From: Rhizocola hellebori
Lineage (GTDB): Bacteria > Actinomycetota > Actinomycetes > Mycobacteriales > Micromonosporaceae
NCBI RefSeq assembly: GCF_016862955.1
Contig: NZ_BONY01000072.1
Coordinates: forward strand, 1 to 47,401
DNA length: 47,401 nt
Reading direction: 5' to 3'
Part shown: in pieces, positions 27,024 through 35,977 of the stretch
Layout of the letters: each line of letters starts with the position of its first letter
Position numbering within the stretch: position 1 is the first letter of the stretch
The notes under the pieces: model-generated
Databases searched by the model: none
The model's input: the letters and a program-made list of their open reading frames with translations, nothing else
Told to the model about the DNA's origin: nothing
Translations under genes and position numbers: made by a program

Positions 27024-28418
27024 TCAGCTCGGCTTGCCCGGCGCGGCTGAATGCCTCGAGGTCAGCCATGAGTCGAGGGCGCTTGCGAGCAGGATGATTA
27101 TGGCGATGCGCACCGCGATGGTCTCCTGAATCCCGAAGCGCCACACCTCCCCAGAGCTCACAATGACGGTCAGCACCACGCTTGCCAAAGCCGTGGCGGC
27201 CATGGCGATTCCGGTCATCATCAGTTGCGGCTGCAGCCGCCTCGACCCCGCGAAGAGCGCCAAGAACAGGCTCAGGCCAAGCATCGCTATCGTGATCGGC
27301 AACGGGAATCGCTTGGAGAACAACATTTTTTCGACGGGTACCGGGACAAGCGCCGGAACATCGGCATACGCCGCACCGGTCAGCGAGTCACCGGTTGACC
27401 CCATCACCTGGCGTGCGAAAAGTGCCGGCATCGTGGTGGCGTAACGGCTCCACAGATCGGTCAGGTGCGCGTCAGTCCACGTCCGCAACTCGGGGCAGGT
27501 GTCCACAGCGCGGGCGAATTCCTCGATGGCCCAGTCCTGCCGGGTGCGGACCATCTGGTCGACGGCAGCGCACCCGGGCATGCCGAGCTCGCTCTGGAAA
27601 GCCGCCAAGACTTGCGGATCGCTGAAGACGCTCAGGCGCAGGCGGTACATCATCAGCCCGCGTTCGTGCGACAGCGTGGGATCGGCCGTCCATCTCACCT
27701 GGGTCTGCACGCTTTTCGGCCCGATGGCATAGCTCCAGCCCGCTGCGAGCAGCAGCACCAGCACACCGGCCGCCGCGCCGGCGGCCCGCCATCGCCCGGA
27801 GCTGGGCTGCCCGGAAGCGCGCTGCCGCCAAACGAACCACACCAGAGCCACCCCTAATGGCGCGGCCAAGACGAACATGTCGAGTCGGGTGAACATCCAC
27901 CACACGGCGACGACCACCATCGTCACCAACGGCCACAGCGCACGGGTGCGCAGCCACCACAGGAAGAGCGCGAGGGTGGCCACGCCGAGGCTGATCGACA
28001 GCGACTCGGAGAGGATGGCGAAGTCCCAACTGGCGACCGAGCGCGTCAGTCCTAAAAGGACGATGGCCGCCATCGCGGCGATCCGGGCGGACCGGTGGCG
28101 CAGGAACATGGCCACGGATAGGGCGAGCAGGGCCCAGGCGAGGGTGCCCAGCGCCCACTGCCCGACTGCGCGGCTGCCATCGTCGGAGAACATCGCGAAG
28201 AACAGCGGCACCCCCCAGGGCCGCGGTGCCTGCCCCGTGAACGAAACCAGCGCCCCCCTGTCCCAGGCAGGGTCGTTGCGGTACGCGTAGGAGAAGGTGT
28301 CGAACGAGGTGAAGACCTTACCTTGTAAGACGATGGCCACCCGGCCGGCCAAGAAGAGTCCAAAAAGGACAACTACCGCCCAGTCAAATCGCCGCGCAGG
28401 CGTCGTGCTGGTTATCAT
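27024..28418 (-). CDS. Multi-pass membrane protein, GT-C-like (unknown)
   Basis: A 464-residue protein with about 10 membrane segments, starting MITSTTPARRFDWAVVVLFG. An early outside loop, TSFDTFSYAYRNDPAWDRG, has acidic residues where GT-C transferases keep catalytic acids. A large outer domain (about 265-375) contains three cysteines (PGCAAVDQ, DTCPEL). Several helices follow it. No family signature is certain. The open frame extends to 28502, but ATG 28418 is chosen because it overlaps the stop of the upstream gene as ATGA. It likely adds sugars or otherwise modifies surface glycan. Confidence 0.8.
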   Translation of the reverse strand: MITSTTPARRFDWAVVVLFGLFLAGRVAIVLQGKVFTSFDTFSYAYRNDPAWDRGALVSFTGQAPRPWGVPLFFAMFSDDGSRAVGQWALGTLAWALLALSVAMFLRHRSARIAAMAAIVLLGLTRSVASWDFAILSESLSISLGVATLALFLWWLRTRALWPLVTMVVVAVWWMFTRLDMFVLAAPLGVALVWFVWRQRASGQPSSGRWRAAGAAAGVLVLLLAAGWSYAIGPKSVQTQVRWTADPTLSHERGLMMYRLRLSVFSDPQVLAAFQSELGMPGCAAVDQMVRTRQDWAIEEFARAVDTCPELRTWTDAHLTDLWSRYATTMPALFARQVMGSTGDSLTGAAYADVPALVPVPVEKMLFSKRFPLPITIAMLGLSLFLALFAGSRRLQPQLMMTGIAMAATALASVVLTVIVSSGEVWRFGIQETIAVRIAIIILLASALDSWLTSRHSAAPGKPS

Positions 28419-29845
28419 GCGATGCCCGCGGGCTCGGTAGCCGGCACCTGCGGCTGGTCGCCTGCCGGGTGGGAGGAGCCGGCCTTGCTGAGATGGCGCC
28501 ATGACAGCCCCGCGGACATACTCGCGAACACCAGCGCGGGCAGCCCGTAGCGCGCCTCATACATGGCCACCAGCACGGGCGGGATGACCAGGCTGACGGT
28601 GATGAGAGCGAGCGTGATGGTGTCTGCAGCGTCGCGGCTGCCACGGCGGAAGCGGATCGCGGCGACCAGCGCAAGCAGTAGGGCAAGCGACGTGACGATG
28701 GGCACTGTGCGCATCACCTTGCCGTAGCCGGCGAGGAAGGTGCTCAGCCCGGTCGCGGCAGGGGCGTCCTTGTCGTCGGCGAATTCGTTGTCCCACGTGT
28801 TCTGCGTCAGCGCGGGAGTGCAGGCAAGGGGGACGGGCGTGCCCTTGATGGTGGCGGGCAGGCTCCATTTTTCGCGCAGGCAATCACTTTCCGGGCCGAT
28901 ATGGCGGCCCGGAATGAAATGGGGCGCCAGGTCGCGCAGCACCACCTGCGCATAGTCGGCTGGCTGCGCGGCGATGGCCTTGCGGGCAAAGGTGCGCAGA
29001 ATTTCGTTGTCGTTCTTCGGGACTTGCACCGCTGGCCCGTTCCAGCCGTAGTAGTCGGTGCGGTCGTGGCGCTGACCCAGCGGCTCCAGCGGGCACAGCC
29101 GCCGCTCAGCCTCGGTGAGGGTGAGCCGGTCACAGTCGACGAAGCTGGACACCCGGGCGTAGAGGGCACGGTTGGCGTAACTGGTGCCGAAGGCGGACGG
29201 CCGGTCGCCGATCCAGCTCTGCACCGCGACATAGGGGATGGCGAATGCGATGGCGAACGCCAGCAGCGGCCGCCATCCCACGCGCCGGATCGCGAGGAAG
29301 CCCAGCATGATGATCACCATGGGGATGGTGCTGGGCCGGGTGAACCAAGCCAACATGATGACGAAGCCGGAAAGCGCGCACGCCACCAAGCCCGGCTTCT
29401 TCGGCCAGAGAAGCAGCAGAATCGCGGTCACCGACAGCGCGACGAACATGGTCTCGCCGAGCACATAGTGCTCCAGGGTCACCTGCAGCGAGTCAAACAA
29501 AAGAGGCGCTGTCGCCAGGCAGGCAAGCCAAATTCGTACCCCACGGCGGTAAAGAAAGGTATAGATGGCGAGAGCTGTCAGCAGACCGAGCAGATGTTGC
29601 AGTGCGACGACCACCGCGAACGAGCCGGTGACCTTGAGCACCTTGAGCACGACGCTGTAACCGAGACCACCCACGTCATACGGATCCAGGCCGGAGCGGA
29701 TACTGCTTTCAATGAAGGCGCCGCTGTCCCCGTAGAACCAGAACGCCGGCTGGTAGGCAGCCATAATCAGCACTCGCAGGACGACCGCCAGTGCCAGCAG
29801 GATCAGAATCGCCCAGTGCCGTCGCACCGTGGCCCATGCCTTCAC
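28415..29845 (-). CDS. Multi-pass membrane protein, GT-C/PMT-like (unknown)
   Basis: A 476-residue protein with about 10-11 membrane segments. It starts with a helix (HWAILILLALAVVLRVLIM), then an outer loop FWFYGDSGAFIESSIRSGLDPYDVGG, whose acidic GDSGAF segment is similar to that of GT39/GT83-like transferases. A large outer domain (about 225-365) has several cysteines (FVDCDRL, RLCPLEP, SDCLREK, LACTPAL), probably disulfide-bonded. It shares its architecture with the next gene downstream, with which it overlaps by four bases. The start is GTG 29845 with TAGGAT eight bases before it. Function is inferred only as cell-surface glycan assembly. Confidence 0.8.
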   Translation of the reverse strand: MKAWATVRRHWAILILLALAVVLRVLIMAAYQPAFWFYGDSGAFIESSIRSGLDPYDVGGLGYSVVLKVLKVTGSFAVVVALQHLLGLLTALAIYTFLYRRGVRIWLACLATAPLLFDSLQVTLEHYVLGETMFVALSVTAILLLLWPKKPGLVACALSGFVIMLAWFTRPSTIPMVIIMLGFLAIRRVGWRPLLAFAIAFAIPYVAVQSWIGDRPSAFGTSYANRALYARVSSFVDCDRLTLTEAERRLCPLEPLGQRHDRTDYYGWNGPAVQVPKNDNEILRTFARKAIAAQPADYAQVVLRDLAPHFIPGRHIGPESDCLREKWSLPATIKGTPVPLACTPALTQNTWDNEFADDKDAPAATGLSTFLAGYGKVMRTVPIVTSLALLLALVAAIRFRRGSRDAADTITLALITVSLVIPPVLVAMYEARYGLPALVFASMSAGLSWRHLSKAGSSHPAGDQPQVPATEPAGIA

Positions 29846-29973
29846 GATGTTGCATCCTAGCCAGCTTTTGATCGGTCAGGGTGACTGGGCAGCTGGGGCA
29901 GTGTCTCACCACCGGCGAATAGCGTCACATGTAAGGTGGCTGCGTACTTTCTACCGCGATTGGGGATCTGCGC

Positions 29974-31803
29974 GTGACGAGCCTGCTTGACAGTCAGACT
30001 CGGGAGGCAGCCGTGGAGGCCGGGCCTACCACACGACCTTCACTTAACAAGTGGCGAATTTTTCTGCCGCTGCTCCTTCTGCTCGGGTTCGCGGCCCACC
30101 TCGCATGGCGCATCTGGCTCATCCGCTATGTGCCCACCGTTGTGGCGCACGCAGACGAGGACCGCTATCTGCTTTCCGCGCGGGCGCTGACCGGCGGGCC
30201 GGGCGGCTTCGGTAATGACACGGTGGCCTTCCGGCGCCTCGGTTACCCGATTCTGCTGGCCCCTATTTATTGGTACGTACAGGATCCGTTCAAGGTCTAC
30301 CACTACGCGCAGCTGATCGGCGCGGTGATCAGCGCGTTCACCTTCCCGCTGGCCTATCTGTTCGCCCGCCGGTTGCTCGCCACCGGCCGTGCCCTGTCGC
30401 TGGCGATGGCCTTCGTCGGCGCAGCGTTGCCTGCGGTTGTTTACTACAGCGAATTCACACTTACCGATGTTCTGTTCGCGCCGCTCGGCTTGGCCTGGCT
30501 GTTGCTGATTCACGGATGGCTGGGCGGGCGCACCAACGTTGGCCGGGTCACCGCAGCGGTCTTCGCCGGCATCGTGGTCGGCTATGCCTACGTCGTTCAT
30601 GTGCGCGGCATCATCATGCTGGCTATTCATCTTGGCCTAGTGGCGGTCGTCCTGTTGTCCAAGCGCAGTAGGTACGCCTTAGGCATCGCCTCCGCGGTAA
30701 CGGCGCTGCTTGTCACCCGGCTGGACTGGCTGCTCAAGACGGTCGTCGGCAGCAGCCTGGAGCATGGCGGGGTGGAGCCTGACAGCAAGATGCTGGAGGC
30801 GGTCACCGACGCGCTGGGATTCGTGCGCATGGTCACCGATGCCACCGGGCAGATCTGGTACCTCGGTGTGGCCACCGGTGGCCTGGCGCTGGTCGGCGTC
30901 GTCGTCGGCTACCGGGCCATGCGCGAGCCGGGCGACTTCGCCCGCCGGGCGGTCTTCGGCACGGCCCTGGCCAGCACCGTCCTGATCGCGCTGGCCAGCG
31001 CGGCCGCCCTGCCGCCCGACGGCCGGGTCAGCAACCACGTCTACTTCCGTTACATTGCCTGGCTGGCCCCGATCTGGCTCATGGTCGGCATCGCGGCCCT
31101 GGTGGGGGCGGAGCAGCGGGCCAAGCTCAGGCTGATGCGCGACGCCGGCGTGGTTCTGGCGGTCACCATGTTCGTGGTCCTGGCGCGCATGGCGGTGGGC
31201 GAGTGGTTCTCTCCCTTCGACACCCCGGAGGTGTCGTTCCTGGCCAACGCCTGGGAGGCGTTCCGCCCGTTCAAGGCGGCGCTGCTGGCGATGGCGATGC
31301 TGGCCCTGTGGCTGCTGCGGCGCTGGTTCATTCCGATGGGCGTGGCAGCCATCGTCTGGACAGTGGCGATGGTGTCGGTGAACGTGAACTCGATCCAGCC
31401 GATGGTGGCCCTGGAATATGTGCCCGGATCCCGGCTCGTCCACGACCTCGGGGTCACCAGCGACGACGTGGTGCAGTCCGCGGTCCAGGTGGACCTCGGC
31501 TCCCGCCTCAACCACCAGCGTGAGGTCACCTGGTCACCGGTCACAGAGTTCGACGCTCTGACGGGGCAGCCAGGCCCCTCCGCGACCGTGGTCATCGCGC
31601 CCTGGTACCCGGAGAAGGCCAACGAGGTCTGTGAGGAAGAGGAAACCAAGGACTGCCACTCGGTGCACTGGGACGGCACCGCGCTGGGCTGGACCCGGGT
31701 CTACACCTACGAGAACAAAGACCGCCAGTGGGCGTTGTGGCGGCGCACCGGGGTCACCCCGATGTCCAGCCGCGCGGATGTGAAAGCGACCCAGGCGCGC
31801 TGA
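29974..31803 (+). CDS. Large multi-pass membrane protein, GT-C-like (unknown)
   Basis: A 609-residue protein with a hydrophilic N-terminus (about 28 residues), about 11-12 membrane segments and a C-terminal outer domain (about 480-600). The first outer loop reads VVAHADEDRYLLSARALTGG, with an acidic motif as in GT-C transferases (ArnT/PMT-like). The tail has a CEEEETKDC cysteine pair and a Trp-rich end (GWTRVYTYENKDRQWALWRR). No exact family is recognised. It is transcribed away from the gene at 28415-29845, with a 128-base gap containing TAAGGT and TACTTT as possible -10 boxes. The start is GTG 29974. Confidence 0.8.
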   Translation: MTSLLDSQTREAAVEAGPTTRPSLNKWRIFLPLLLLLGFAAHLAWRIWLIRYVPTVVAHADEDRYLLSARALTGGPGGFGNDTVAFRRLGYPILLAPIYWYVQDPFKVYHYAQLIGAVISAFTFPLAYLFARRLLATGRALSLAMAFVGAALPAVVYYSEFTLTDVLFAPLGLAWLLLIHGWLGGRTNVGRVTAAVFAGIVVGYAYVVHVRGIIMLAIHLGLVAVVLLSKRSRYALGIASAVTALLVTRLDWLLKTVVGSSLEHGGVEPDSKMLEAVTDALGFVRMVTDATGQIWYLGVATGGLALVGVVVGYRAMREPGDFARRAVFGTALASTVLIALASAAALPPDGRVSNHVYFRYIAWLAPIWLMVGIAALVGAEQRAKLRLMRDAGVVLAVTMFVVLARMAVGEWFSPFDTPEVSFLANAWEAFRPFKAALLAMAMLALWLLRRWFIPMGVAAIVWTVAMVSVNVNSIQPMVALEYVPGSRLVHDLGVTSDDVVQSAVQVDLGSRLNHQREVTWSPVTEFDALTGQPGPSATVVIAPWYPEKANEVCEEEETKDCHSVHWDGTALGWTRVYTYENKDRQWALWRRTGVTPMSSRADVKATQAR

Positions 31804-31830
31804 AAGCTGAGCTAGACCCGCGCTAGACCC

Positions 31831-31858
31831 GAGGCCGTCGCTATCTGGCGGCGGCCTC
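31831..31858. terminator. Candidate hairpin between convergent genes
   Basis: GAGGCCGTCGC (31831-31841) pairs with GCGGCGGCCTC (31848-31858) through one G-U pair. It spans the stop codon of the flippase gene. A tandem copy of GCTAGACCCG lies just before it (31811-31830). There is no U-run, so termination is uncertain. Confidence 0.35.
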
Positions 31859-33136
31859 GGGAACCAAGACGGTGAGCGTGGGGGCCGACTGAATGCTGCG
31901 GCGCAGGCCCATGCCCAGCAGTGCGGCCGTCGTGAACGCCCCGAGCACCAGGCCCAGCTCGACCCGCAGCGAAACCTGAAGCGGGAGAAGGCATACGGCG
32001 AAAAGCACGACCGTTCCCGCCATCCAGCACAGCGCCTGCCGGCCGTGCTGCTCGAGCGCCACCGAGGTCTGGCCGAAGACGAAAGCCCACAGATAGGCCA
32101 CCACGCCAAGGCACAGCAGCAGAAAATCGAGCCAGGTCAGCACGCTGGGTGCGTTGAAGAGGCGGGCGGCCAGGAACGACCCCAACGGCACCAGCACCAC
32201 GGCCGCGGCGCCTGCCATCGCGGTGACCGCGATCAGAGCGCGGCGGATGAGACGCCGCAATCCTTCCCTGTCCGACTCGGCGACCGCGGTGGTGGCGCCG
32301 GCCAGCAACGCCCCGTGCATGGCGCCGAACAGGAAGACCGGAATCCGCACCAGGATCATCGCGGCGAGCAGTGCCGTGGCCAGCTCGGGGCCGTCGTCTG
32401 GGCCGGCCAGCAGCTGCGCGTTGATGACCGCCACGTTGATCATGAGCTGGTTGAGGAATGCTGAGGCGGTGAGCTGACCGAGCTTGCCAGACAGATCGGC
32501 CCACGGCAGCGCCACACCCGCGGTGTTGGAGCGCACGATCGGGGGCAGCGTGCAGAGCACGGAGACCAGCGGGGCGAGCGCGATCAGCATCGCGTAGGCG
32601 GAAACGTTGCCGGACATGGCACTGCTCGCGACCACGGCCGTGCCGACGAGGCGGATGGACCCGTCGATGGCCAGCTGTGACCCGTACCAGCCGAAGCGGC
32701 CCAAGCCGGCAAGAGCGCCCCGGGTCGCGTGGGCCGCCGCGGTCACCCCGATAGCGGCGAAGGTGAGCCAGACCATGGTCCGGTTGCCGTGGAAGAAAAG
32801 CGAAGCGACCCAATCCTGGGTGGCCCAGGCGCCGACCAGCAACACGCAGCAGGCCAGGCAGACCGCGATGAGGCCCTTGGACAGCACCGGCCCGATCGGG
32901 TCGCCGACCGCTCTGCGGCTGGCGACCAGACGGGTCACCTCCTGCTCCAGGGGCAAAAACAGCCCGGGCGCGACCGCGGCGACGATCGACCACATCACGG
33001 CCAGCGCTGCCATCTCCTGCGCAGGCAGGGTGTGGCCGGCTACCGCGAGCTGGGCGTAGGCGGCCGCGCCGAGCGTGCCGACCCCGAGGCCGACCAGCAG
33101 GGTGCCTTTGGGCAGCAGCGCCGCAAGCCGCTTCAC
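31841..33136 (-). CDS. Polysaccharide flippase-like membrane protein (MOP type)
   Basis: A 431-residue, very hydrophobic protein with about 12-14 helices, the size of the MATE/MOP (Wzx, MviN-like) exporters. It begins VKRLAALLPKGTLLVGLGVG and has FLPLEQEVTRLVASRRA after the second helix, a pattern usual in polysaccharide biosynthesis flippases. The open frame runs to 33835 by chance; the GTG at 33136 is preferred because it overlaps the rmlD stop as GTGA. Placement directly after rmlB-rmlD suggests export of a rhamnose-containing lipid-linked glycan. The family call is from shape and context, so the exact substrate is open. Confidence 0.8.
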   Translation of the reverse strand: MKRLAALLPKGTLLVGLGVGTLGAAAYAQLAVAGHTLPAQEMAALAVMWSIVAAVAPGLFLPLEQEVTRLVASRRAVGDPIGPVLSKGLIAVCLACCVLLVGAWATQDWVASLFFHGNRTMVWLTFAAIGVTAAAHATRGALAGLGRFGWYGSQLAIDGSIRLVGTAVVASSAMSGNVSAYAMLIALAPLVSVLCTLPPIVRSNTAGVALPWADLSGKLGQLTASAFLNQLMINVAVINAQLLAGPDDGPELATALLAAMILVRIPVFLFGAMHGALLAGATTAVAESDREGLRRLIRRALIAVTAMAGAAAVVLVPLGSFLAARLFNAPSVLTWLDFLLLCLGVVAYLWAFVFGQTSVALEQHGRQALCWMAGTVVLFAVCLLPLQVSLRVELGLVLGAFTTAALLGMGLRRSIQSAPTLTVLVPEAAAR

Positions 33137-34014
33137 GGGTTCACCTTTCTGAACACCTCTGCTTCGAAGGCCGCCTTGAGCTGAATGTCCCACCCGGGCT
33201 GGGCGGCCAATCCGGCCTGACGCCAGCGATCGTGCCCGAGCACGCTGTAGGCGGGCCGGGCAGCGGGACGCACAAATTCGTTGCTGGACACCGGAGTGAG
33301 CCGGGCCGGGTCGAGGCCTGCGTGCCGGAAAGCTTGCACGGCAAGCTCGAACCAGGTGGTCTGGCCGCCGGCCGTGCCGTGGTAGACCCCGGCCGGCGCC
33401 TGGCGCTGCCGCGCCGAAGCGGCCAGCTCGGCGATCTGGGCGGCCAAGGCTTTGGTCCAGGTGGGCTGGCCGTGCTGGTCGTTGACAACGGACAGGGTTT
33501 CCCGTTTCGACGCCAGATCGAGCATGGTCTGCACGAAGTTGCGCCCGTTGGCGCCGTAAAGCCAGGAGGTGCGCACGACATAACCGGTCTCGGGCAGGGT
33601 GGCCAGCACGGCTTGCTCGCCTGCCAGTTTGCTGCGGCCGTAAGCGTTCACGGGCTTGGTGGGCGCGTCCTCCCGGTACGGCGACGTGGCCTGCCCGTCG
33701 AAGACGTAATCGGTGGACAGGTGGATGAGGATGGCTCCGGTCTGCCGGCACGCGTCGGCAAGCCCTTGCACGGCACCACCGTTGATCGCGGTCGCGGCGG
33801 CTTCCTGTGTTTCGCTGCCGTCGACATCGGTCCACGCGGCCGCGTTGACGACCACGTCGTGCCCCAGCACCGCATCGCGCACCTGCTGAGGATCGCTGAT
33901 GTCAAGACCGGCCCGGTTCAGCGCGGTGATCTCCTGGGTGGCATCGGCACGCAACAGCTCCGCGAGGTCATGCCCCAACATCCCGCCTGCGCCCGTGATC
34001 AGCCACCGGGTCAT
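33133..34014 (-). CDS. rmlD: dTDP-4-dehydrorhamnose reductase RmlD
   Basis: A 293-residue SDR enzyme that performs the last step of dTDP-L-rhamnose synthesis (NAD(P)H reduction at C4). The N-terminal Rossmann motif is ITGAGGMLGHDL, and LIHLSTDYVFDG and AYGRSKLAGEQA hold the catalytic Thr, Tyr and Lys. YVVRTSWLYG and NGRNFVQTM are further RmlD marks. The ATG at 34014 overlaps the rmlB stop as ATGA, fixing the start; the frame itself is open to 34215. It is coupled at its 3' end to the flippase gene. Confidence 0.95.
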   Translation of the reverse strand: MTRWLITGAGGMLGHDLAELLRADATQEITALNRAGLDISDPQQVRDAVLGHDVVVNAAAWTDVDGSETQEAAATAINGGAVQGLADACRQTGAILIHLSTDYVFDGQATSPYREDAPTKPVNAYGRSKLAGEQAVLATLPETGYVVRTSWLYGANGRNFVQTMLDLASKRETLSVVNDQHGQPTWTKALAAQIAELAASARQRQAPAGVYHGTAGGQTTWFELAVQAFRHAGLDPARLTPVSSNEFVRPAARPAYSVLGHDRWRQAGLAAQPGWDIQLKAAFEAEVFRKVNP

Positions 34015-34991
34015 TGAGCCGGCGCTGCCTTCAGCGGCTCCCACCACGCGCGCGACTCCTTGTACCAGGAGACGGTGTCGGCCAGGCCCTGGGCCAGGCT
34101 GACTCCTGGCTCGTAGCCGAGCTCGTTGCGGATCTTCGTGATGTCCAGCGAGTACCGCCGGTCGTGGCCCTTGCGGTCCTCCACCGGCACAACCATCGAC
34201 CAGTCGGCGCCACACGCTTCCAGCAGCCGCTCGGTGAGCTCGCGGTTGGTCAGCTCGGTTCCGCCGCCGATGTGGTAGACCTCGCCGGAACGGCCCTTGG
34301 TCAACGCCAGCTGGATTCCCGCGCAGTGGTCATCGACGTGCAGCCAGTCACGGATGTTGAGGCCGTCTCCGTAGAGCGGCACCTTCTTGCCGTCCAACAG
34401 GTTGGTCACAAACAGCGGGATGACCTTTTCCGGGAACTGGTAAGGGCCGTAGTTGTTCGAGCATCGGGTGACCACCACGTCCAGCCCGTGCGTGCGATGG
34501 CAGGCGAGCGCGATCAGATCTGATCCCGCTTTCGAGGCGGCGTAGGGCGATCGCGGCGCCAGCGGCCACTCCTCTGTCCAGGAGCCCTCGGCGATCGAGC
34601 CGTAAACCTCGTCGGTGGAGACATGCACGAAGCGGCCCACCGCGTGCCGGCGCGCCGCGTCCAGCAGGGTCTGGGTGCCTTCGACATTGGTGCGCACAAA
34701 TTCCATCGCCCCGGTGATGGAACGGTCGACGTGGGATTCGGCGGCGAAGTGAACGACGGCATCCTGGCGCTGCATCACGCCATCGACAACATCTTCGTCA
34801 CAGATGCTGCCTTGCACGAACACCAGATTGGGATGGTCGGCCACAGGCGCCAGATTGGCCATGTTCCCGGAGTAAGTCAGCTTGTCCAGCACGGTGACGT
34901 GCACTTCATCGTGGCCGATGCTGTCGCCCAGAAGCATGCGGACATAGTTCGAGCCGATGAAGCCGGCCCCGCCGGTGACAAGGATCCTCAT
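34011..34991 (-). CDS. rmlB: dTDP-glucose 4,6-dehydratase RmlB
   Basis: A 326-residue extended SDR enzyme, second step of dTDP-L-rhamnose synthesis. Motifs: NAD-binding VTGGAGFIGSNYVRM, VHFAAESHVDRS, VSTDEVYGSIAEG with the catalytic Asp-Glu pair, YAASKAGSD with Tyr and Lys, and TRCSNNYGPYQFPEK. The C-terminus carries RRYSLDITKIRNELGY. It starts at ATG 34991, nine bases after a TAGACT box, and leads rmlB-rmlD-flippase. It diverges from rmlA over 83 bases. Confidence 0.96.
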   Translation of the reverse strand: MRILVTGGAGFIGSNYVRMLLGDSIGHDEVHVTVLDKLTYSGNMANLAPVADHPNLVFVQGSICDEDVVDGVMQRQDAVVHFAAESHVDRSITGAMEFVRTNVEGTQTLLDAARRHAVGRFVHVSTDEVYGSIAEGSWTEEWPLAPRSPYAASKAGSDLIALACHRTHGLDVVVTRCSNNYGPYQFPEKVIPLFVTNLLDGKKVPLYGDGLNIRDWLHVDDHCAGIQLALTKGRSGEVYHIGGGTELTNRELTERLLEACGADWSMVVPVEDRKGHDRRYSLDITKIRNELGYEPGVSLAQGLADTVSWYKESRAWWEPLKAAPAQ

Positions 34992-35000
34992 AGCTCGGGC

Positions 35001-35006
35001 AGTCTA
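35001..35006 (-). promoter_or_regulatory. -10 box of rmlB
   Basis: On the minus strand TAGACT followed by nine bases and ATG 34991. This leaves at most a few untranslated bases, so the message would be leaderless or nearly so. Confidence 0.4.
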
Positions 35007-35062
35007 CGCGACCACCGCGCAAAGCCGTGACCAGCCCTTGATAGCACGCGCCCGGTGCGCGG

Positions 35063-35068
35063 TAGGCT
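35063..35068 (+). promoter_or_regulatory. -10 box of rmlA (leaderless)
   Basis: TAGGCT, then CGCCGG, then ATG 35075. The hexamer and spacing are identical to those of dop. TTGATA at 35038-35043 is a possible but distant -35. Confidence 0.5.
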
Positions 35069-35074
35069 CGCCGG

Positions 35075-35977
35075 ATGCGTGGAATTCTCCTTGCCGGCGG
35101 CACCGGATCGCGGCTTTGGCCGATCACGAAAGCGGTCTCAAAGCAGCTGATGCCGGTTTTTGACAAGCCTATGGTTTATTACCCGCTGTCCACCCTCATC
35201 ATGGCCGGTATTCGCGATGTGCTCATCATCACCACACCGCAGGACCGGCCACAATTTGAGCGGCTGCTGGCGGACGGCTCGCAGTGGGGTGTGCGGCTTG
35301 AGTACGCGGTGCAGGCCCGCCCCGAGGGGATAGCCCAGGCTTTCCTTATCGGCGAGGAGTTCATCGGCGACGACGATGTGGCGCTTATCTTGGGCGACAA
35401 CATTTTTCACGGTACGGGTCTGGGCCGGCAACTGGGCGGGAGAGCGCCGCTGCAGGGCAGCCGCATCTTCGCCTACCCGGTGGCCAACCCGCAGGAATAC
35501 GGCGTCGTCGAGTTCGACGAGTCGGGCCGGGTCTTGTCGATCGAGGAAAAGCCGCAGCAGCCCCGTTCCCGCTATGTCGTTCCCGGCCTTTACTTTTACG
35601 ACAACCAGGTCGCGAAGATCACCCACGATCTGCGCCCGTCGGCCCGGGGCGAGCTGGAAATCACGGCGGTCAACGCCGAGTACCTGCGCCGCGGCCAGCT
35701 GATGGTCAGCGTGCTCGACCGGGGAACAGCGTGGCTGGACACCGGCACCTTCGCCTCCCTGGTCCAGGCCGCCGAGTATGTGCGGGTGATCGAGGAGCGG
35801 CAGGGCATGAAGATCGGCTGTGTCGAAGAGGTCGCCTGGCGCGCGGGTTTCCTCAGCGACGGCCAGCTGCGTGACCTGGCCGAGCCGTTGCTCAAGAGTG
35901 GTTACGGCAACTATCTGCTGGGCCTGCTGGAAGCGACGAGCGCGACGCAGAGCCCGCCGCCGGGGAGTCAGGTGTGA
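35075..35977 (+). CDS. rmlA: Glucose-1-phosphate thymidylyltransferase RmlA
   Basis: A 300-residue nucleotidyltransferase making dTDP-glucose, the first step of the rhamnose pathway. Motifs: [22 protein letters not shown] (nucleotide-binding loop and catalytic Arg), [28 protein letters not shown] with the metal-binding Asp, EEKPQQPRS, and [17 protein letters not shown]. The full length matches short-type RmlA. Its stop overlaps the rmlC start as GTGA. Confidence 0.96.
   Translation: MRGILLAGGTGSRLWPITKAVSKQLMPVFDKPMVYYPLSTLIMAGIRDVLIITTPQDRPQFERLLADGSQWGVRLEYAVQARPEGIAQAFLIGEEFIGDDDVALILGDNIFHGTGLGRQLGGRAPLQGSRIFAYPVANPQEYGVVEFDESGRVLSIEEKPQQPRSRYVVPGLYFYDNQVAKITHDLRPSARGELEITAVNAEYLRRGQLMVSVLDRGTAWLDTGTFASLVQAAEYVRVIEERQGMKIGCVEEVAWRAGFLSDGQLRDLAEPLLKSGYGNYLLGLLEATSATQSPPPGSQV

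Noticed and set aside
31841-33835. A 664-residue frame joining an Arg-rich segment to the flippase
   Set aside because: The upstream part is a shadow of rmlD. The GTG at 33136 overlapping the rmlD stop gives a normal flippase.
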